Assembly (NCBI RefSeq): GCF_002869765.1
Contig: NZ_PNOR01000054.1
Coordinates: forward strand, 1 to 17,422
DNA: 17,422 nt
Reading direction: 5' to 3'
Source of the DNA: Deinococcus planocerae
Lineage (GTDB): Bacteria; Deinococcota; Deinococci; Deinococcales; Deinococcaceae
Part shown: positions 1-12,759 of the stretch, in pieces
Numbering within the stretch: the first letter of the stretch is position 1
How the letters are laid out: each line of letters opens with the position of its first letter
Notes under the pieces: generated by a model
Told to the model about the DNA's origin: nothing
What the model saw: the letters and a program-made list of their open reading frames with translations, nothing else
Databases searched by the model: none
Position numbers and translations under genes: made by a program

Positions 1-2
1 CC

Positions 3-101
3 TTGCCACAGGCCCGGCGAGAAGCGAGCCGGACCCTGGAGGAGGTCCGGCTCGATCGGTGTCCGCATTGCGGGGAACAACTGCGGGGAGCGTCCCCATG
101 A
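3..101 (+). pseudogene. Possible transposase tail fragment with a CPHCG knuckle
   Basis: A reading frame open from the left edge ends at the TGA at 99-101. It encodes about 32 residues, rich in Arg and Glu, that include CPHCGEQL. A CPxCG knuckle behind a basic stretch resembles the zinc-binding segment of some transposases such as the IS66 family, but one half-knuckle is weak evidence. The frame stops directly before the sequence that resembles VapC, so this may be insertion-sequence debris abutting a broken toxin gene. It could equally be chance coding potential in GC-rich DNA. Confidence 0.2.
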
Positions 102-274
102 GCCTGAACGGAAGTGACAAAGTCCTGCTAATGGGTACAGGAAAACCCATCGGCCCCTATGACCTCCTGATCGCGGGCCACACCCTCGCGTTGCACGCCG
201 TCCTAGTGACGAACAACGTGGGCGAGTTCAGGAGGTTGGAGGGGCTGCAAGTTGAGGACTGGTTGAAGGAGTAG
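59..274 (+). pseudogene. vapC: VapC-type PIN-domain toxin, C-terminal remnant
   Basis: The last 45 or so residues match the C-terminal third of VapC toxins (PIN-domain ribonucleases): KPIGPYDLLIAGHTLAL, then LVTNNVGEFRRLEGL and EDWL. In the family, the Asp of PYD and the Asn/Glu of the TNN-EF stretch belong to the acidic metal site. The N-terminal two thirds, with the first catalytic Asp, are absent. Similarity begins near 131; the frame stays open back to 59 but that part does not look like VapC. No VapB antitoxin is visible, so this is a dead fragment and not a working toxin-antitoxin pair. The identity of the fragment is fairly secure; its 5' limit is not. Confidence 0.7.
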
Positions 275-283
275 GGGAAGGAG

Positions 284-310
284 GCGGGCCGGGGCGCCCG
301 CTTCTAGCTT
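284..310 (+). terminator. Possible intrinsic terminator after the vapC remnant
   Basis: GCGGGC (284-289) pairs with GCCCGC (296-301) around a 6-nt loop and is followed by TTCTAGCTTT. The stem is short and the T-tract is interrupted, so it is a modest candidate. The rest of 311-367 shows only a small TTCTA/TAGAA inverted repeat (342-356) and an AAACGTTT palindrome. Confidence 0.4.
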
Positions 311-367
311 TCCGTCGCTTGCACTTAGGCTTCTACCTGAGTTCTAGCTTGTAGAAAACGTTTAAAA

Positions 368-1843
368 TTATTTGACATTCGATGCAGACTGCTTGGGAGT
401 CGCATCTATTATAATTATGGTATTGTCATTTTCGAGACCCAAATTTATCATTATTTTGTTCAACTTTTCTAATTCTGATTCTTTGAAATACATGATAGCC
501 TTAATACTTTTGCTCGTATTATTTGCATCTTCGTATATCTTAACTTGGTTGGCTAAATTTTGCTCAAGTTTTGAATTGCTAGCGAGTTTAAACTCAATCA
601 AAGACTTGTCTGCGCTTCCCATGGATACAGCATAGTCAACAGGACCCCGTCCATTATTAGTCTCACGATTTACGTCAAATTCAGTCGCATACCAAGTAAG
701 TCTGTAAATCAACTGTAGGTTGCTCTCGGATGTTATGGGTTTATCACCATCGTAAAATAACCTCCAACCATCGTGTTTTTCTATAAACTCTTTGAGATAA
801 ATAACCCTGTCATATGCAGCGTCGTAAGAATCACCCCTAGATTTGTAGAAATCGGTATTGCCACGCAAATAGGTTACAATACTTGAAACATTATTTATAA
901 ACAAGCGTTCAACAGACTCCACATTTTGCTCGCTAAACGCTTTAGCATCATCTTTGTTTTCCTCCCTATCTTTAAGATAGAGATTGAGAATCTCGGGATG
1001 TGTTGCTATAATTTCATCTATTGCTCTGTTCTCTTGCTGAGCTCTTCGTTTCGCATCTTCTGAGTTTATAGCCTTAGCTAAATAATTGTTAAGCTGGTCT
1101 CTTAAAGAAGCATCTGTGATTGAATTAACGATACTCCTAAAACGCTGATTCAAGTCTCCTCGGCTTATCCACATTTCGTCCTTCGTCAGGATGTCCTTTG
1201 GAGTAAGGATAATGTACTCCCCAGCATAGCTTGGGAGCAAAAACGTACCACCCATCCATCTCTCAGTTTTGTAATCAAAGTAAACCTTCTGTATCGCAAA
1301 TTCCTCAAGAAGAGACATATCTATATTATTCCTTGCAAATTTTTGGGTGTAGTCAAGCAGGTAGTACTTTATCAAATTCGTTGTTAGATCACTTATATTA
1401 TCTCTGCCTACCCCATTTCTAATCAGTCCCAATTTTTCCAAATGACTGCTTTGAAGCATCTCCTCTTCACCAAAATCTTTGAACACGCTTGCGAGATTGG
1501 CATTTAAGGCATGAGCAAATTTCTTCCCGAGACCATGCCCTTTATTACCCCTAACGCTATATCCCAACCAGTTACCTTTTTCCTCTGGAAAAGTAAACCA
1601 AGCAGCCATCAAGCCACTCTTAATATTGCTTGATTTAGATTTGTCTCTAAGGAAGATTATGTACTTAATAATTTCTCTGTGCAGCTTCTGGTATTCTTCT
1701 TTGCTACTCCCGAAAAGCAGAAAGGGGTCGATAAATAGTAGCAAATCATTTATAAGAGAGACATCCAAAGCACCATAGTCATCTAAAACTGACCTGTTTA
1801 CCCCAAAGAAGTCAGAGAAGTAGATGGAAATTACTTGTGACAT
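368..1843 (-). CDS. AT-rich protein with C-terminal PD-(D/E)XK nuclease-like domain; putative defence gene
   Basis: This encodes 491 residues. I do not recognise a named family, although the N-terminus (ISIYFSDFFG, then INDLLLFIDPFLLF) recalls uncharacterised proteins of similar length scattered across bacteria. Residues 1-300 are mixed helix and strand, and about 255-310 are strongly charged and helical. The C-terminus fits the PD-(D/E)XK nuclease fold: GRGPVD with Asp403, IEFK with Glu417 and Lys419, then a helix with Gln433 and Tyr437. No signal peptide or membrane segment is seen, so it is probably cytoplasmic. Codons are AT-ending throughout, unlike dnaE 51 bp away, which indicates horizontal acquisition. 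The ATG at 1843 has no Shine-Dalgarno but lies 6 nt after a good promoter, implying a leaderless transcript. A role in anti-phage defence is inferred only from the fold and the foreign composition. It stands alone, with no partner gene in the window. Confidence 0.8.
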   Translation of the reverse strand: MSQVISIYFSDFFGVNRSVLDDYGALDVSLINDLLLFIDPFLLFGSSKEEYQKLHREIIKYIIFLRDKSKSSNIKSGLMAAWFTFPEEKGNWLGYSVRGNKGHGLGKKFAHALNANLASVFKDFGEEEMLQSSHLEKLGLIRNGVGRDNISDLTTNLIKYYLLDYTQKFARNNIDMSLLEEFAIQKVYFDYKTERWMGGTFLLPSYAGEYIILTPKDILTKDEMWISRGDLNQRFRSIVNSITDASLRDQLNNYLAKAINSEDAKRRAQQENRAIDEIIATHPEILNLYLKDREENKDDAKAFSEQNVESVERLFINNVSSIVTYLRGNTDFYKSRGDSYDAAYDRVIYLKEFIEKHDGWRLFYDGDKPITSESNLQLIYRLTWYATEFDVNRETNNGRGPVDYAVSMGSADKSLIEFKLASNSKLEQNLANQVKIYEDANNTSKSIKAIMYFKESELEKLNKIMINLGLENDNTIIIIDATPKQSASNVK

Positions 1844-1849
1844 AAAAAC

Positions 1850-1878
1850 ATTCTAACTTATAAGCCTCACCAGTTCAA
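1850..1878 (-). promoter_or_regulatory. Sigma-70 promoter of the AT-rich nuclease-like gene
   Basis: Read on the minus strand, TTGAAC (1873-1878) is followed after exactly 17 nt by TAGAAT (1850-1855). Six bases (GTTTTT) then separate the -10 box from the ATG at 1843, so transcription would start at or beside the start codon. This is the best promoter in the window and it explains the missing ribosome binding site. It lies between the gene and the end of dnaE, so the gene need not depend on dnaE read-through. Confidence 0.7.
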
Positions 1879-1894
1879 TTCTCATACAAAGCAA

Positions 1895-5875
<3,981 letters not shown>

Positions 5876-5881
5876 ACCCAG

Positions 5882-5887
5882 AGTCTA
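5882..5887 (-). promoter_or_regulatory. -10 box of dnaE, leaderless spacing
   Basis: TAGACT on the minus strand lies 6 nt before the dnaE ATG, which puts the transcription start at the start codon. No convincing -35 hexamer is found 16-18 nt upstream, and there is no Shine-Dalgarno sequence. Confidence 0.45.
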
Positions 5888-6002
5888 GGCCGAGGGCAGG
5901 AGGGCGAGGGTGACCTCGGAGGTTGACGGCCCAACCGGGGCCTAGTCTCGAAGACACGTCCTGGAAACCCCGATAGGCCCGATCTCTCACCACGCCCAGC
6001 AC

Positions 6003-6027
6003 GGGTGCCGCTGCCCCCACGGCACCC
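6003..6027. other. GC-rich hairpin between dnaE and the amidase gene
   Basis: GGGTGCCG and CGGCACCC form an 8-bp inverted repeat around a 9-nt loop, with no T-tract on either side. The 5888-6163 stretch between the two divergent genes shows nothing else that I can identify. The hairpin could be an operator or a transcriptional insulator. Confidence 0.25.
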
Positions 6028-6163
6028 CCTCAGGGTCGAGGCGGGCCGCGGCTCCTCCCCATAGCACAGAGTCCGAATCTCACCCAGAGGCGGCGTTGCC
6101 AACGGTCAGCCTGGGGCGGACGCACCCTCAAGTCCTTGAAGCAAGTTCAGGCCGGGTGGAGAA

Positions 6164-6194
6164 TTGTTATTTTTCTCGCTATCGGGTCTATAAT
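6164..6194 (+). promoter_or_regulatory. Promoter of the amidase gene
   Basis: A perfect TATAAT at 6189-6194 is preceded by TTGTTA at 6164-6169, with a 19-nt spacer that is slightly long. The surrounding DNA is locally AT-rich. Transcription would start near 6201 and give a leader of about 55 nt before the ATG at 6256. Confidence 0.5.
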
Positions 6195-6255
6195 CGAAGA
6201 CCTCATGAGGCGAAATGTGCGCTTCTCACGAGAATTGGGTACAGTATGGGGACCC

Positions 6256-8139
<1,884 letters not shown>

Positions 8140-8159
8140 CCCGGAAGCGGGGCCGCCGA

Positions 8160-8198
8160 AGGGGCGCGGGGACGGGAAGTCCCCAGCGCCCCTCTCTT
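8160..8198. terminator. Bidirectional terminator between the convergent amidase and antiporter genes
   Basis: The left arm 8160-8173 (AGGGGCGCGGGGAC) pairs with the right arm 8179-8193 (GTCCCC, one bulged A, GCGCCCCT) around GGGAA and is followed by CTCTT. It lies between the stop codons at 8139 and 8206, so it can end both transcripts. Confidence 0.75.
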
Positions 8199-8205
8199 GA
8201 TGGGT

Positions 8206-9477
8206 TCAGTGGCGGGCCGGGTCGGAGGCCACCTCGGCGCTCGCCGCGGCGGCGCGGTGGACGAGCGGCATGATGGTGAGCCCCTGGACGGCGATGGTGA
8301 AGAGCACCACGGCGTAGGTGGCGGTGACGACGTGGGTGCGGTAGGGGCTCTCCGGCAGGCCGAGGGCGAGGCTGATGGCGATGCCGCCGCGCAGGCCGCC
8401 CCAGGTCAGCAGCCGGACGGTGTAGGACCCGTACCCCTCGCGGGAGCGCACGAGCGCGAAGGGCAGGGCAACGCTCAGCCAGCGGGCGGCGAGGGCCACC
8501 CCGATCAGCAGCACGCTCGCCACGATCTGCGGGCCCGTCGTCTCGGTGAGGAGCACGTCCAGGCCGATAAAGGCGAAGAGCAGGATGTTGAGCACCTGGT
8601 CGATGGTCTCCCAGAAGCCCTCGATGTGGGCGCGCGTCTGGGCCCCGAAGGCGCGGCTCTTGGTCGCCGAGATGACCAGCCCCGCGACCACCATCGCCAG
8701 CGGCCCGCTGATGCCCAGCGCCGAGGCGGCGACGTACCCCCCCACGACGAGCGCGAGCGTGATGAGCACCTCGACCGCGTGCTGCTCGATGGAACGCAGC
8801 AGCGCGTAGCCCAGCCCGCCGAGCAGCGCGCCGAAGAGCAGGCCGCCCAGCGCCTCCCGCACGAAGAGGGTCAGGGCCCCCGCCACGCCGGGTTCCGCGT
8901 GGGTGCCGCCGACGCCCGCCAGTCCCGCGAGCACGAGGAAGATCACCACGCCCACCCCATCGTTAAAGAGGCTCTCGCCCGCGATCAGGGTCTCGATCCT
9001 GGCGGGGACCCGCGCGCGCTTGAGCAGATCGAGCACGGCCACCGGGTCGGTGGGGCTGATGAGCGCCCCGAAGAGCAGCGACCAGATCAGGGGCACGTTC
9101 AGGCCCACGAGCGCGAAGACGAAGTAGGCCGCGAAGCCGATCAGAAAGGTACTGATCAGGGTGCTCAGGAGCGCCAGCGTCAGGATGCTCACCCGCTGGC
9201 GCAGCAGCTGGGTCGCGTCGAGGCTCAGCGCCCCCGCGAAGAGCAGGATGCTGAGGATGCCGTTGAGCACGAAGTCGGTGAAGTCGAGCGTTTCCAGAAG
9301 TCCCGCCGCCCAGCCGCGCAGGCCGGGCACGCCGAGCGCGTCGAGCAGGATCAACCCGATGCTCGCCAGGGCCCCCGCCAGGGTCACGCCCACGGTGGTG
9401 GGAAAGCGCAGCGTGCGCTCGTTGAGGTACGCCAGCACGGCGGTCACGCTCAGCAGAACGGCGAAGGCGGTCAGCAT
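8206..9477 (-). CDS. Na+/H+ antiporter, CPA1 (NhaP-like) family
   Basis: This encodes 423 mostly hydrophobic residues with about 12 predicted membrane segments. Family landmarks are clear: GALISPTDPVAVLDLL with Asp144, GESLFNDGVGVVIF with the Asn172-Asp173 pair that CPA1 exchangers use for cation and proton coupling, and WGGLRGGIAISLALGLP near residue 365. The protein sits in the inner membrane and exchanges Na+ (possibly K+) for H+, serving pH and salt homeostasis. It ends a few residues after the last helix, so it lacks the long cytoplasmic regulatory tail of some relatives. The ATG at 9477 lies 7 nt after TAGAGT and has no Shine-Dalgarno. Ion preference cannot be read from the sequence. 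The gene is convergent with the amidase gene and shares its terminator. Confidence 0.92.
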   Translation of the reverse strand: MLTAFAVLLSVTAVLAYLNERTLRFPTTVGVTLAGALASIGLILLDALGVPGLRGWAAGLLETLDFTDFVLNGILSILLFAGALSLDATQLLRQRVSILTLALLSTLISTFLIGFAAYFVFALVGLNVPLIWSLLFGALISPTDPVAVLDLLKRARVPARIETLIAGESLFNDGVGVVIFLVLAGLAGVGGTHAEPGVAGALTLFVREALGGLLFGALLGGLGYALLRSIEQHAVEVLITLALVVGGYVAASALGISGPLAMVVAGLVISATKSRAFGAQTRAHIEGFWETIDQVLNILLFAFIGLDVLLTETTGPQIVASVLLIGVALAARWLSVALPFALVRSREGYGSYTVRLLTWGGLRGGIAISLALGLPESPYRTHVVTATYAVVLFTIAVQGLTIMPLVHRAAAASAEVASDPARH

Positions 9478-9484
9478 GGGGGTT

Positions 9485-9490
9485 ACTCTA
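9485..9490 (-). promoter_or_regulatory. -10 box of the antiporter gene, leaderless spacing
   Basis: TAGAGT on the minus strand is separated by 7 nt from the antiporter ATG. No good -35 element is seen. The position matches the -10 boxes found before dnaE and the AT-rich gene. Confidence 0.4.
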
Positions 9491-9554
9491 GCTGTCCCGC
9501 CGCCCGTTCCCCGTCACGGACGCAGCTCTGGAGAAGTCCACTCACGAGGACAGG

Positions 9555-9863
9555 TCAGGCCCCGTCCAGGCCCAAGTCTTTGATTTGCTGTCTTCCAAAA
9601 GAGGTCAAGGAGTACAGTTTCTCTCGTCCTTCCCAGCTCACCGTCTCTATTTCCCCTGTGAACGTCCGGTGGCCTGAACCACCCAGACCATCGTTCATCC
9701 GTGAGTTCACGTGTGGGCGCAGCGTCTCCATCTTGAGGTGTGGAACCTGTTGCCACACCTCGCGCGACCTGAAGGATGTCCGTCCTGTTTGTCGCTCTAA
9801 CAACAGAAAAGCCCGCAGAATATCTCTGCGGGTCTGCGAAACGGGGCGACGGTGACGAGCCAT
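9555..9863 (-). CDS. Small winged-helix-like protein, unknown function
   Basis: This encodes 102 residues. I do not recognise a named protein. The pattern TRRDILRAFLLLERQTGR, then FRSREVWQQV, then METLRPHVNSRMND reads as three helices of a winged helix-turn-helix, followed by a strand-like wing (FTGEIETVSW and KLYSLTSFG). It is therefore probably a small DNA- or RNA-binding protein; uncharacterised proteins with an ILRAF-LE-TGR start are common in Deinococcus as I remember them. The ATG at 9863 has no Shine-Dalgarno and no clear -10 box. Oddly, codons 11-19 double as a strong terminator hairpin on the same strand (9807-9832). Later starts would delete the first helix, so I keep this one. It lies downstream of rpoZ on the same strand with 46 bp between. 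Confidence 0.65.
   Translation of the reverse strand: MARHRRPVSQTRRDILRAFLLLERQTGRTSFRSREVWQQVPHLKMETLRPHVNSRMNDGLGGSGHRTFTGEIETVSWEGREKLYSLTSFGRQQIKDLGLDGA
9807..9832 (-). terminator. Intrinsic terminator downstream of rpoZ, inside the next ORF
   Basis: On the minus strand CCCGCAGA (9825-9832) and TCTGCGGG (9812-9819) form a perfect 8-bp stem with a 5-nt loop, followed by C and TTTT. It lies 78 bp after the rpoZ stop and is the obvious terminator for that gene. It also sits within the first 20 codons of the winged-helix ORF. Confidence 0.7.
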
Positions 9864-9909
9864 GTGACGAGAGGGTTAACGCCAGCCGTTTCCGACCGGC
9901 GAAGGTTCC

Positions 9910-10209
9910 TCAGTCGCGTTCGCGCTCACGTTCGGCGTTGAGCTGGGCTTGGAGCTGGGCCTGCTTCTGGCGCACGTAGTCCTGGTGGAAACGGCCCTCG
10001 TCCATCAGGTCGGTCCCGACGGTGAGCTTGCCGGTCGCCAGCTCGCGCATCGCCTGGGTCACGAGGTTGCGGGTGCGCACCCGCTGCTCGACGGGAAGCA
10101 CGCTGGGCGCCCCCGAACGCAGTTGCAGGGCGCGTTTGGCGGTCACGACCGACAGCCGGTACTTGCTGTCGGTGAGGGAAAGCAACTTGTCGATGTCCTG
10201 CTCGGCCAC
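9910..10209 (-). CDS. rpoZ: RNA polymerase omega subunit
   Basis: This encodes 99 residues of the omega subunit, which helps fold and retain beta-prime in RNA polymerase. The conserved core is plain: [20 protein letters not shown], then [11 protein letters not shown], and [15 protein letters not shown]. The C-terminus is a Gln/Glu/Arg-rich helix ([19 protein letters not shown]). I choose the GTG at 10209 because translation then begins [10 protein letters not shown] as expected, and AAGGGG lies about 10 nt upstream; the frame is open further but reads as GC-rich leader. A hairpin and a possible -10 box lie upstream, and a terminator follows. A divergent dedA gene lies on the other side of the leader. 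Confidence 0.95.
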   Translation of the reverse strand: MAEQDIDKLLSLTDSKYRLSVVTAKRALQLRSGAPSVLPVEQRVRTRNLVTQAMRELATGKLTVGTDLMDEGRFHQDYVRQKQAQLQAQLNAERERERD

Positions 10210-10234
10210 GGTATTACCCCTTTCGGTCCGGCGG

Positions 10235-10263
10235 GCCCGCCCCGACAACGCGTTGGGGCGGGC
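10235..10263. other. Perfect 9-bp inverted repeat in the rpoZ leader
   Basis: GCCCGCCCC (10235-10243) and GGGGCGGGC (10255-10263) flank an 11-nt loop that contains ACGCGT. It lies 26 bp before the rpoZ start, with no T-tract, so it is more likely an operator or leader hairpin than a terminator. Confidence 0.4.
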
Positions 10264-10306
10264 GAGCACCGGTCGCGGCGCCGGGAGCGGCGCGCTTCAG
10301 CCGTTG

Positions 10307-10312
10307 AGTCTA
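10307..10312 (-). promoter_or_regulatory. Possible -10 box of rpoZ
   Basis: TAGACT on the minus strand would give a leader of roughly 90 nt that contains the 9-bp hairpin. The 17-nt position upstream lacks a -35 match, so the call rests on one hexamer. Confidence 0.3.
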
Positions 10313-10391
10313 CCCCGGGACCGGGGGGTCCGACCACCCTGGGAAGATGAGGGCGTGGTCAGGCCCGGCGCCCCCTCTCTCCAGCCAGGCC

Positions 10392-10421
10392 TTGCCCCCC
10401 TCCCCTGCGAATGTCTACAGT
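10392..10421 (+). promoter_or_regulatory. Promoter of the dedA gene
   Basis: TTGCCC (10392-10397), an 18-nt spacer and TACAGT (10416-10421) lead to the ATG at 10427 after only 5 nt. No Shine-Dalgarno fits, so a leaderless or near-leaderless transcript is likely. Confidence 0.45.
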
Positions 10422-10426
10422 GGGGC

Positions 10427-11023
10427 ATGCACCTCATCGACCTGCCCGCCCTGCTCGCGACCGCAGGCTACGCGGGGATCCTCGCCATCGTCTTCGCGGA
10501 GACCGGCCTCCTGCTGGGCTTTTTCCTGCCCGGCGACAGCCTGCTGATCATGGCGGGCATCGTCGCGGCGGGGGGTGCCCTCGACGTGCGGGGCGTGGTG
10601 GCGGCGGTGGTCGTCGGGGCGATTCTGGGGGACACGGCGGGCTACCTGATCGGGCGGCGCTTCGGCCCGGCGGTCTTCCGGCGGCGGGACGCGCGCCTCC
10701 TGCGCCCGGAATATCTGACCCGGACCCAGGCGTATTTCGAGCGCTATGGCCGCCTCGCGGTCGTCGTGGCCCGCTTCATCCCGGTCGTGCGGACGGTGAC
10801 GCCCACCCTCGCGGGGGTCGGGCGGATGCCGTACCCCACCTTCTTGGGCTTCAGCGTGCTCGGGGCGCTGCTGTGGGGCGCCGGGGTGCCGCTGGCGGGC
10901 TACGGGCTGGGCGGGCTGATCCCACACCTCGACCGCTACGTCCTGCTGCTGGTGGCCGGGGTGCTGCTCGTTTCCGCCGTGCCCGTGGCGCTGGAGTGGC
11001 GGCGGGCGCGCGGGCCGGGCTGA
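10427..11023 (+). CDS. DedA-family inner-membrane protein
   Basis: This encodes 198 residues. DedA proteins are polytopic membrane proteins; characterised members help recycle undecaprenyl phosphate or flip lipids and affect membrane potential and drug resistance. The hallmarks are present: [18 protein letters not shown] with acidic Glu25 and Asp37 (matching the essential Glu39 and Asp51 of E. coli YqjA/YghB), [13 protein letters not shown], and [16 protein letters not shown] with Arg116 and Arg122 at the same 6-residue spacing as the essential arginines there. The DNA upstream is an open frame from 10022 that overlaps rpoZ on the other strand; the DedA match begins only at [10 protein letters not shown]. 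The gene converges on the VKOR-like gene with 4 bp between the stop codons and no obvious terminator. The substrate of this member is not known. Confidence 0.9.
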   Translation: MHLIDLPALLATAGYAGILAIVFAETGLLLGFFLPGDSLLIMAGIVAAGGALDVRGVVAAVVVGAILGDTAGYLIGRRFGPAVFRRRDARLLRPEYLTRTQAYFERYGRLAVVVARFIPVVRTVTPTLAGVGRMPYPTFLGFSVLGALLWGAGVPLAGYGLGGLIPHLDRYVLLLVAGVLLVSAVPVALEWRRARGPG

Positions 11024-11027
11024 GCCC

Positions 11028-11522
11028 TCAGCGGCGCAGGTTGCCCAGGGCCCGGCGCGTCTCGGGGAAGGCCAGCACCACGGAGGCGAGCGAGGCCACG
11101 GTCGCCACCTGGCAGTAGACGCACAGGGCCTTGTTCTGCGCCCACTCCTCCCGGCCCAGTTCGAGGGAGGTCAGGGCGTCGCCCGCGATCTTGAGGCCCA
11201 TCGCCACAGGCAGCAGCGGCAGGTCCGAGGCCCGGTCCTTGCCGCCCGCCGCCGCGAGCCACGCGGTCACCCCGTAGTTCACGACCATCATCAGGGCGTC
11301 GGGAGTCATCAGGCGCTTGTAGGCGTAGTCGGAAGCGTCCACCCGGGCCGAGTCGAAGGGGCCGGGCGGGTCGGGCAGATCTTTGAGGATGCCCGTCTGG
11401 TACAGGGACACGATCTGCCCCATCGCCACACCGAGCAGAGACAGCCCGACGATCCAGCGGCGCCGCTGGAGGTCGGGGGTGTGGGCTTGGCGCAGTTCAC
11501 GGCTGAGTTGGGTGGGGTCCAC
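11028..11522 (-). CDS. VKOR-like membrane protein with a single CxxC
   Basis: This encodes 164 residues with about four membrane segments (roughly 22-43, 76-92, 101-118 and 132-152). NKALCVYCQVATVASLASVVLAF near the C-terminus resembles the active-site helix of vitamin K epoxide reductase homologues, which reoxidise a DsbA-like partner with quinone during disulfide formation; Cys134 and Cys137 form the CxxC. The loop cysteine pair of typical bacterial VKOR is missing, since these are the only cysteines in the protein. Electron transfer may differ, or the partner may supply the second pair. I choose the GTG at 11522 because GGGAGGA lies 7 nt upstream; the open frame continues to 11588 through Arg/Ala-rich sequence that looks like leader. 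No thioredoxin-fold partner is encoded nearby. Confidence 0.75.
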   Translation of the reverse strand: MDPTQLSRELRQAHTPDLQRRRWIVGLSLLGVAMGQIVSLYQTGILKDLPDPPGPFDSARVDASDYAYKRLMTPDALMMVVNYGVTAWLAAAGGKDRASDLPLLPVAMGLKIAGDALTSLELGREEWAQNKALCVYCQVATVASLASVVLAFPETRRALGNLRR

Positions 11523-11529
11523 GGCTCGT

Positions 11530-11536
11530 TCCTCCC
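11530..11536 (-). promoter_or_regulatory. Shine-Dalgarno that fixes the VKOR-like start
   Basis: GGGAGGA on the minus strand, 7 nt before the GTG at 11522, is a strong ribosome binding site. It excludes the longer ORF start at 11588. Confidence 0.75.
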
Positions 11537-11539
11537 TCG

Positions 11540-11558
11540 CGGGCGCGCGGGGCGCCCG
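11540..11558. other. Hairpin just upstream of the VKOR-like ribosome binding site
   Basis: CGGGCGC and GCGCCCG pair around a 5-nt loop and end 4 nt before the Shine-Dalgarno sequence in the leader. It could affect translation of the VKOR-like gene or simply reflect GC-rich sequence. Nothing else is evident in the 11559-11735 stretch before the acyltransferase gene. Confidence 0.3.
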
Positions 11559-11735
11559 TGCCCATCCACTCTTCCGGCCACAGGTCAATGCGCGGATGAA
11601 AGGCGCTTGGCCTTGCCTTGGCCCTGGAGAGGAGCGGGAGTGATCCCCGGGGCCGGGCAGGTGGGCGGACAGCCCGCGCAGCGCCCTGCGGGTCTGTCAG
11701 GTCGCTGACGGCCCCAGGGGGCGCGGGCGGGCACG

Positions 11736-12638
11736 ATGGGGCGGGACATCATGCCGCCCGACCTCCCTTCCCCCACCCGGCTGCGCCTGCGACCCGAGAC
11801 GCTGGCGGGCTGGGTTCGGCTGCGCTTTGCCGGGGACGCTCTCCTCGCCCGACAGGCCCGGACCCTGGCGAACCTTCCGCCCGGCCTGACACCCGCCGAG
11901 CGCGCGGAGCGGCAACGGGAGGCGAGCCGGGTGATCCTCAGGCACCTGGGGGTGCGGCTGGAGAGTCAGGGGCTCGAACACGCGCGGGGCGGGCCCTTCG
12001 TGGTGGTTGCCCTGCACGAGAGCCTGCTCGACGTTCCGGCGCTGCTGACGCTGCCGCTGGAGCTGCGGTTCGCCGCGCGGGATGAGGTCTTCTCCTGGCC
12101 GCTCGTCGGCCCGGCGATCACGCGGCTGGGGCACCTCTGCATCCGCCCGGAAAGCGGGGCCGCCGCCTACCGCCACCTCCTGACGGCGGGGCGCGCGGTG
12201 CTCGCGGGCGGGGAGAGCCTGGCCCTCTTTCCGCAGGGTTCGGTCCTCGGGGTGGAGACGGCCTTTCAGCGGGGAGCCTTCACCCTCGCGCGGCACCTGC
12301 GCGCACCCCTCCTGCCCGTGGTGCTGACGGGCGGGCACCGGGTCTGGGAGCACCCCTTCACCCCGACCCTGCGCTACGGCCAGACGGTCGGGCTGCGGGT
12401 GCTGCCGCCCGTCCCCGTGCCGCAGGTGCTCGATGAGCCCCCCGACGTCCTGCGAAGCCGGATGCAGCGCGAGATGAAGCGCGTGGCCCTCTCGGGAAGC
12501 CTGCCCGCGCCCCGCCGCTATGACCCTGAACGCGACGGCTATTGGGACGGCTACCGCTTCGACATCGACCCGGCCTTCCCGGAGGTGCGGGACCGCATCG
12601 AGGCGCGGCGCCTGCTCCGGCGGGGCGCGACGGCGTGA
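11736..12638 (+). CDS. PlsC-like glycerophospholipid acyltransferase
   Basis: This encodes 300 residues resembling 1-acyl-sn-glycerol-3-phosphate acyltransferases, which add the second acyl chain in phosphatidic acid synthesis at the membrane. Motif I reads VALHESLLDVPAL, with His94 and Asp99 in the HxxxxD arrangement. Motif II is near GHLCIRP (132-138). Motif III is LALFPQGSVLG, with Gln167 where the family usually has Glu. Motif IV is LLPVVLTGG. The Gln substitution and the absence of a membrane helix make the exact acceptor uncertain; a lysophospholipid or another glycolipid is possible. Neither candidate start (ATG 11736 or in-frame ATG 11751) has a Shine-Dalgarno or a good -10 box. The gene runs towards the tRNA-Thr remnant. 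Confidence 0.82.
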   Translation: MGRDIMPPDLPSPTRLRLRPETLAGWVRLRFAGDALLARQARTLANLPPGLTPAERAERQREASRVILRHLGVRLESQGLEHARGGPFVVVALHESLLDVPALLTLPLELRFAARDEVFSWPLVGPAITRLGHLCIRPESGAAAYRHLLTAGRAVLAGGESLALFPQGSVLGVETAFQRGAFTLARHLRAPLLPVVLTGGHRVWEHPFTPTLRYGQTVGLRVLPPVPVPQVLDEPPDVLRSRMQREMKRVALSGSLPAPRRYDPERDGYWDGYRFDIDPAFPEVRDRIEARRLLRRGATA

Positions 12639-12678
12639 GGCTCCGGGGCCTCGCCTGTCCGCCCCACCCCAAAGGACA

Positions 12679-12713
12679 CAAAAGAAAAGCCCGCCCTGAA
12701 CCGGACGGACTTT
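12679..12713 (-). terminator. Terminator of the former tRNA-Thr gene
   Basis: On the minus strand AAAGTCCGTCC (12703-12713) pairs over 11 bp, including two G-U pairs, with GGGCGGGCTTT (12686-12696) around GGTTCA, followed by TCTTTTGT. The plus-strand copy has two A-C mismatches in place of the G-U pairs, so the structure was shaped for minus-strand RNA. It lies 3 nt past the CCA end of the tRNA fragment. Confidence 0.75.

Positions 12714-12759
<46 letters not shown>

Noticed and set aside
6136..6255. N-terminal extension of the amidase
   Set aside because: It would bury the signal peptide behind 40 residues and would start upstream of the TATAAT box.
8197..9855. 552-residue plus-strand ORF
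   Set aside because: It lies antisense to the antiporter and winged-helix genes and consists mostly of His/Arg/Gln/Gly-rich shadow sequence.
11523..11588. N-terminal extension of the VKOR-like protein
   Set aside because: A strong Shine-Dalgarno lies inside this stretch and fixes the GTG at 11522; the extension is Arg/Ala-rich leader.
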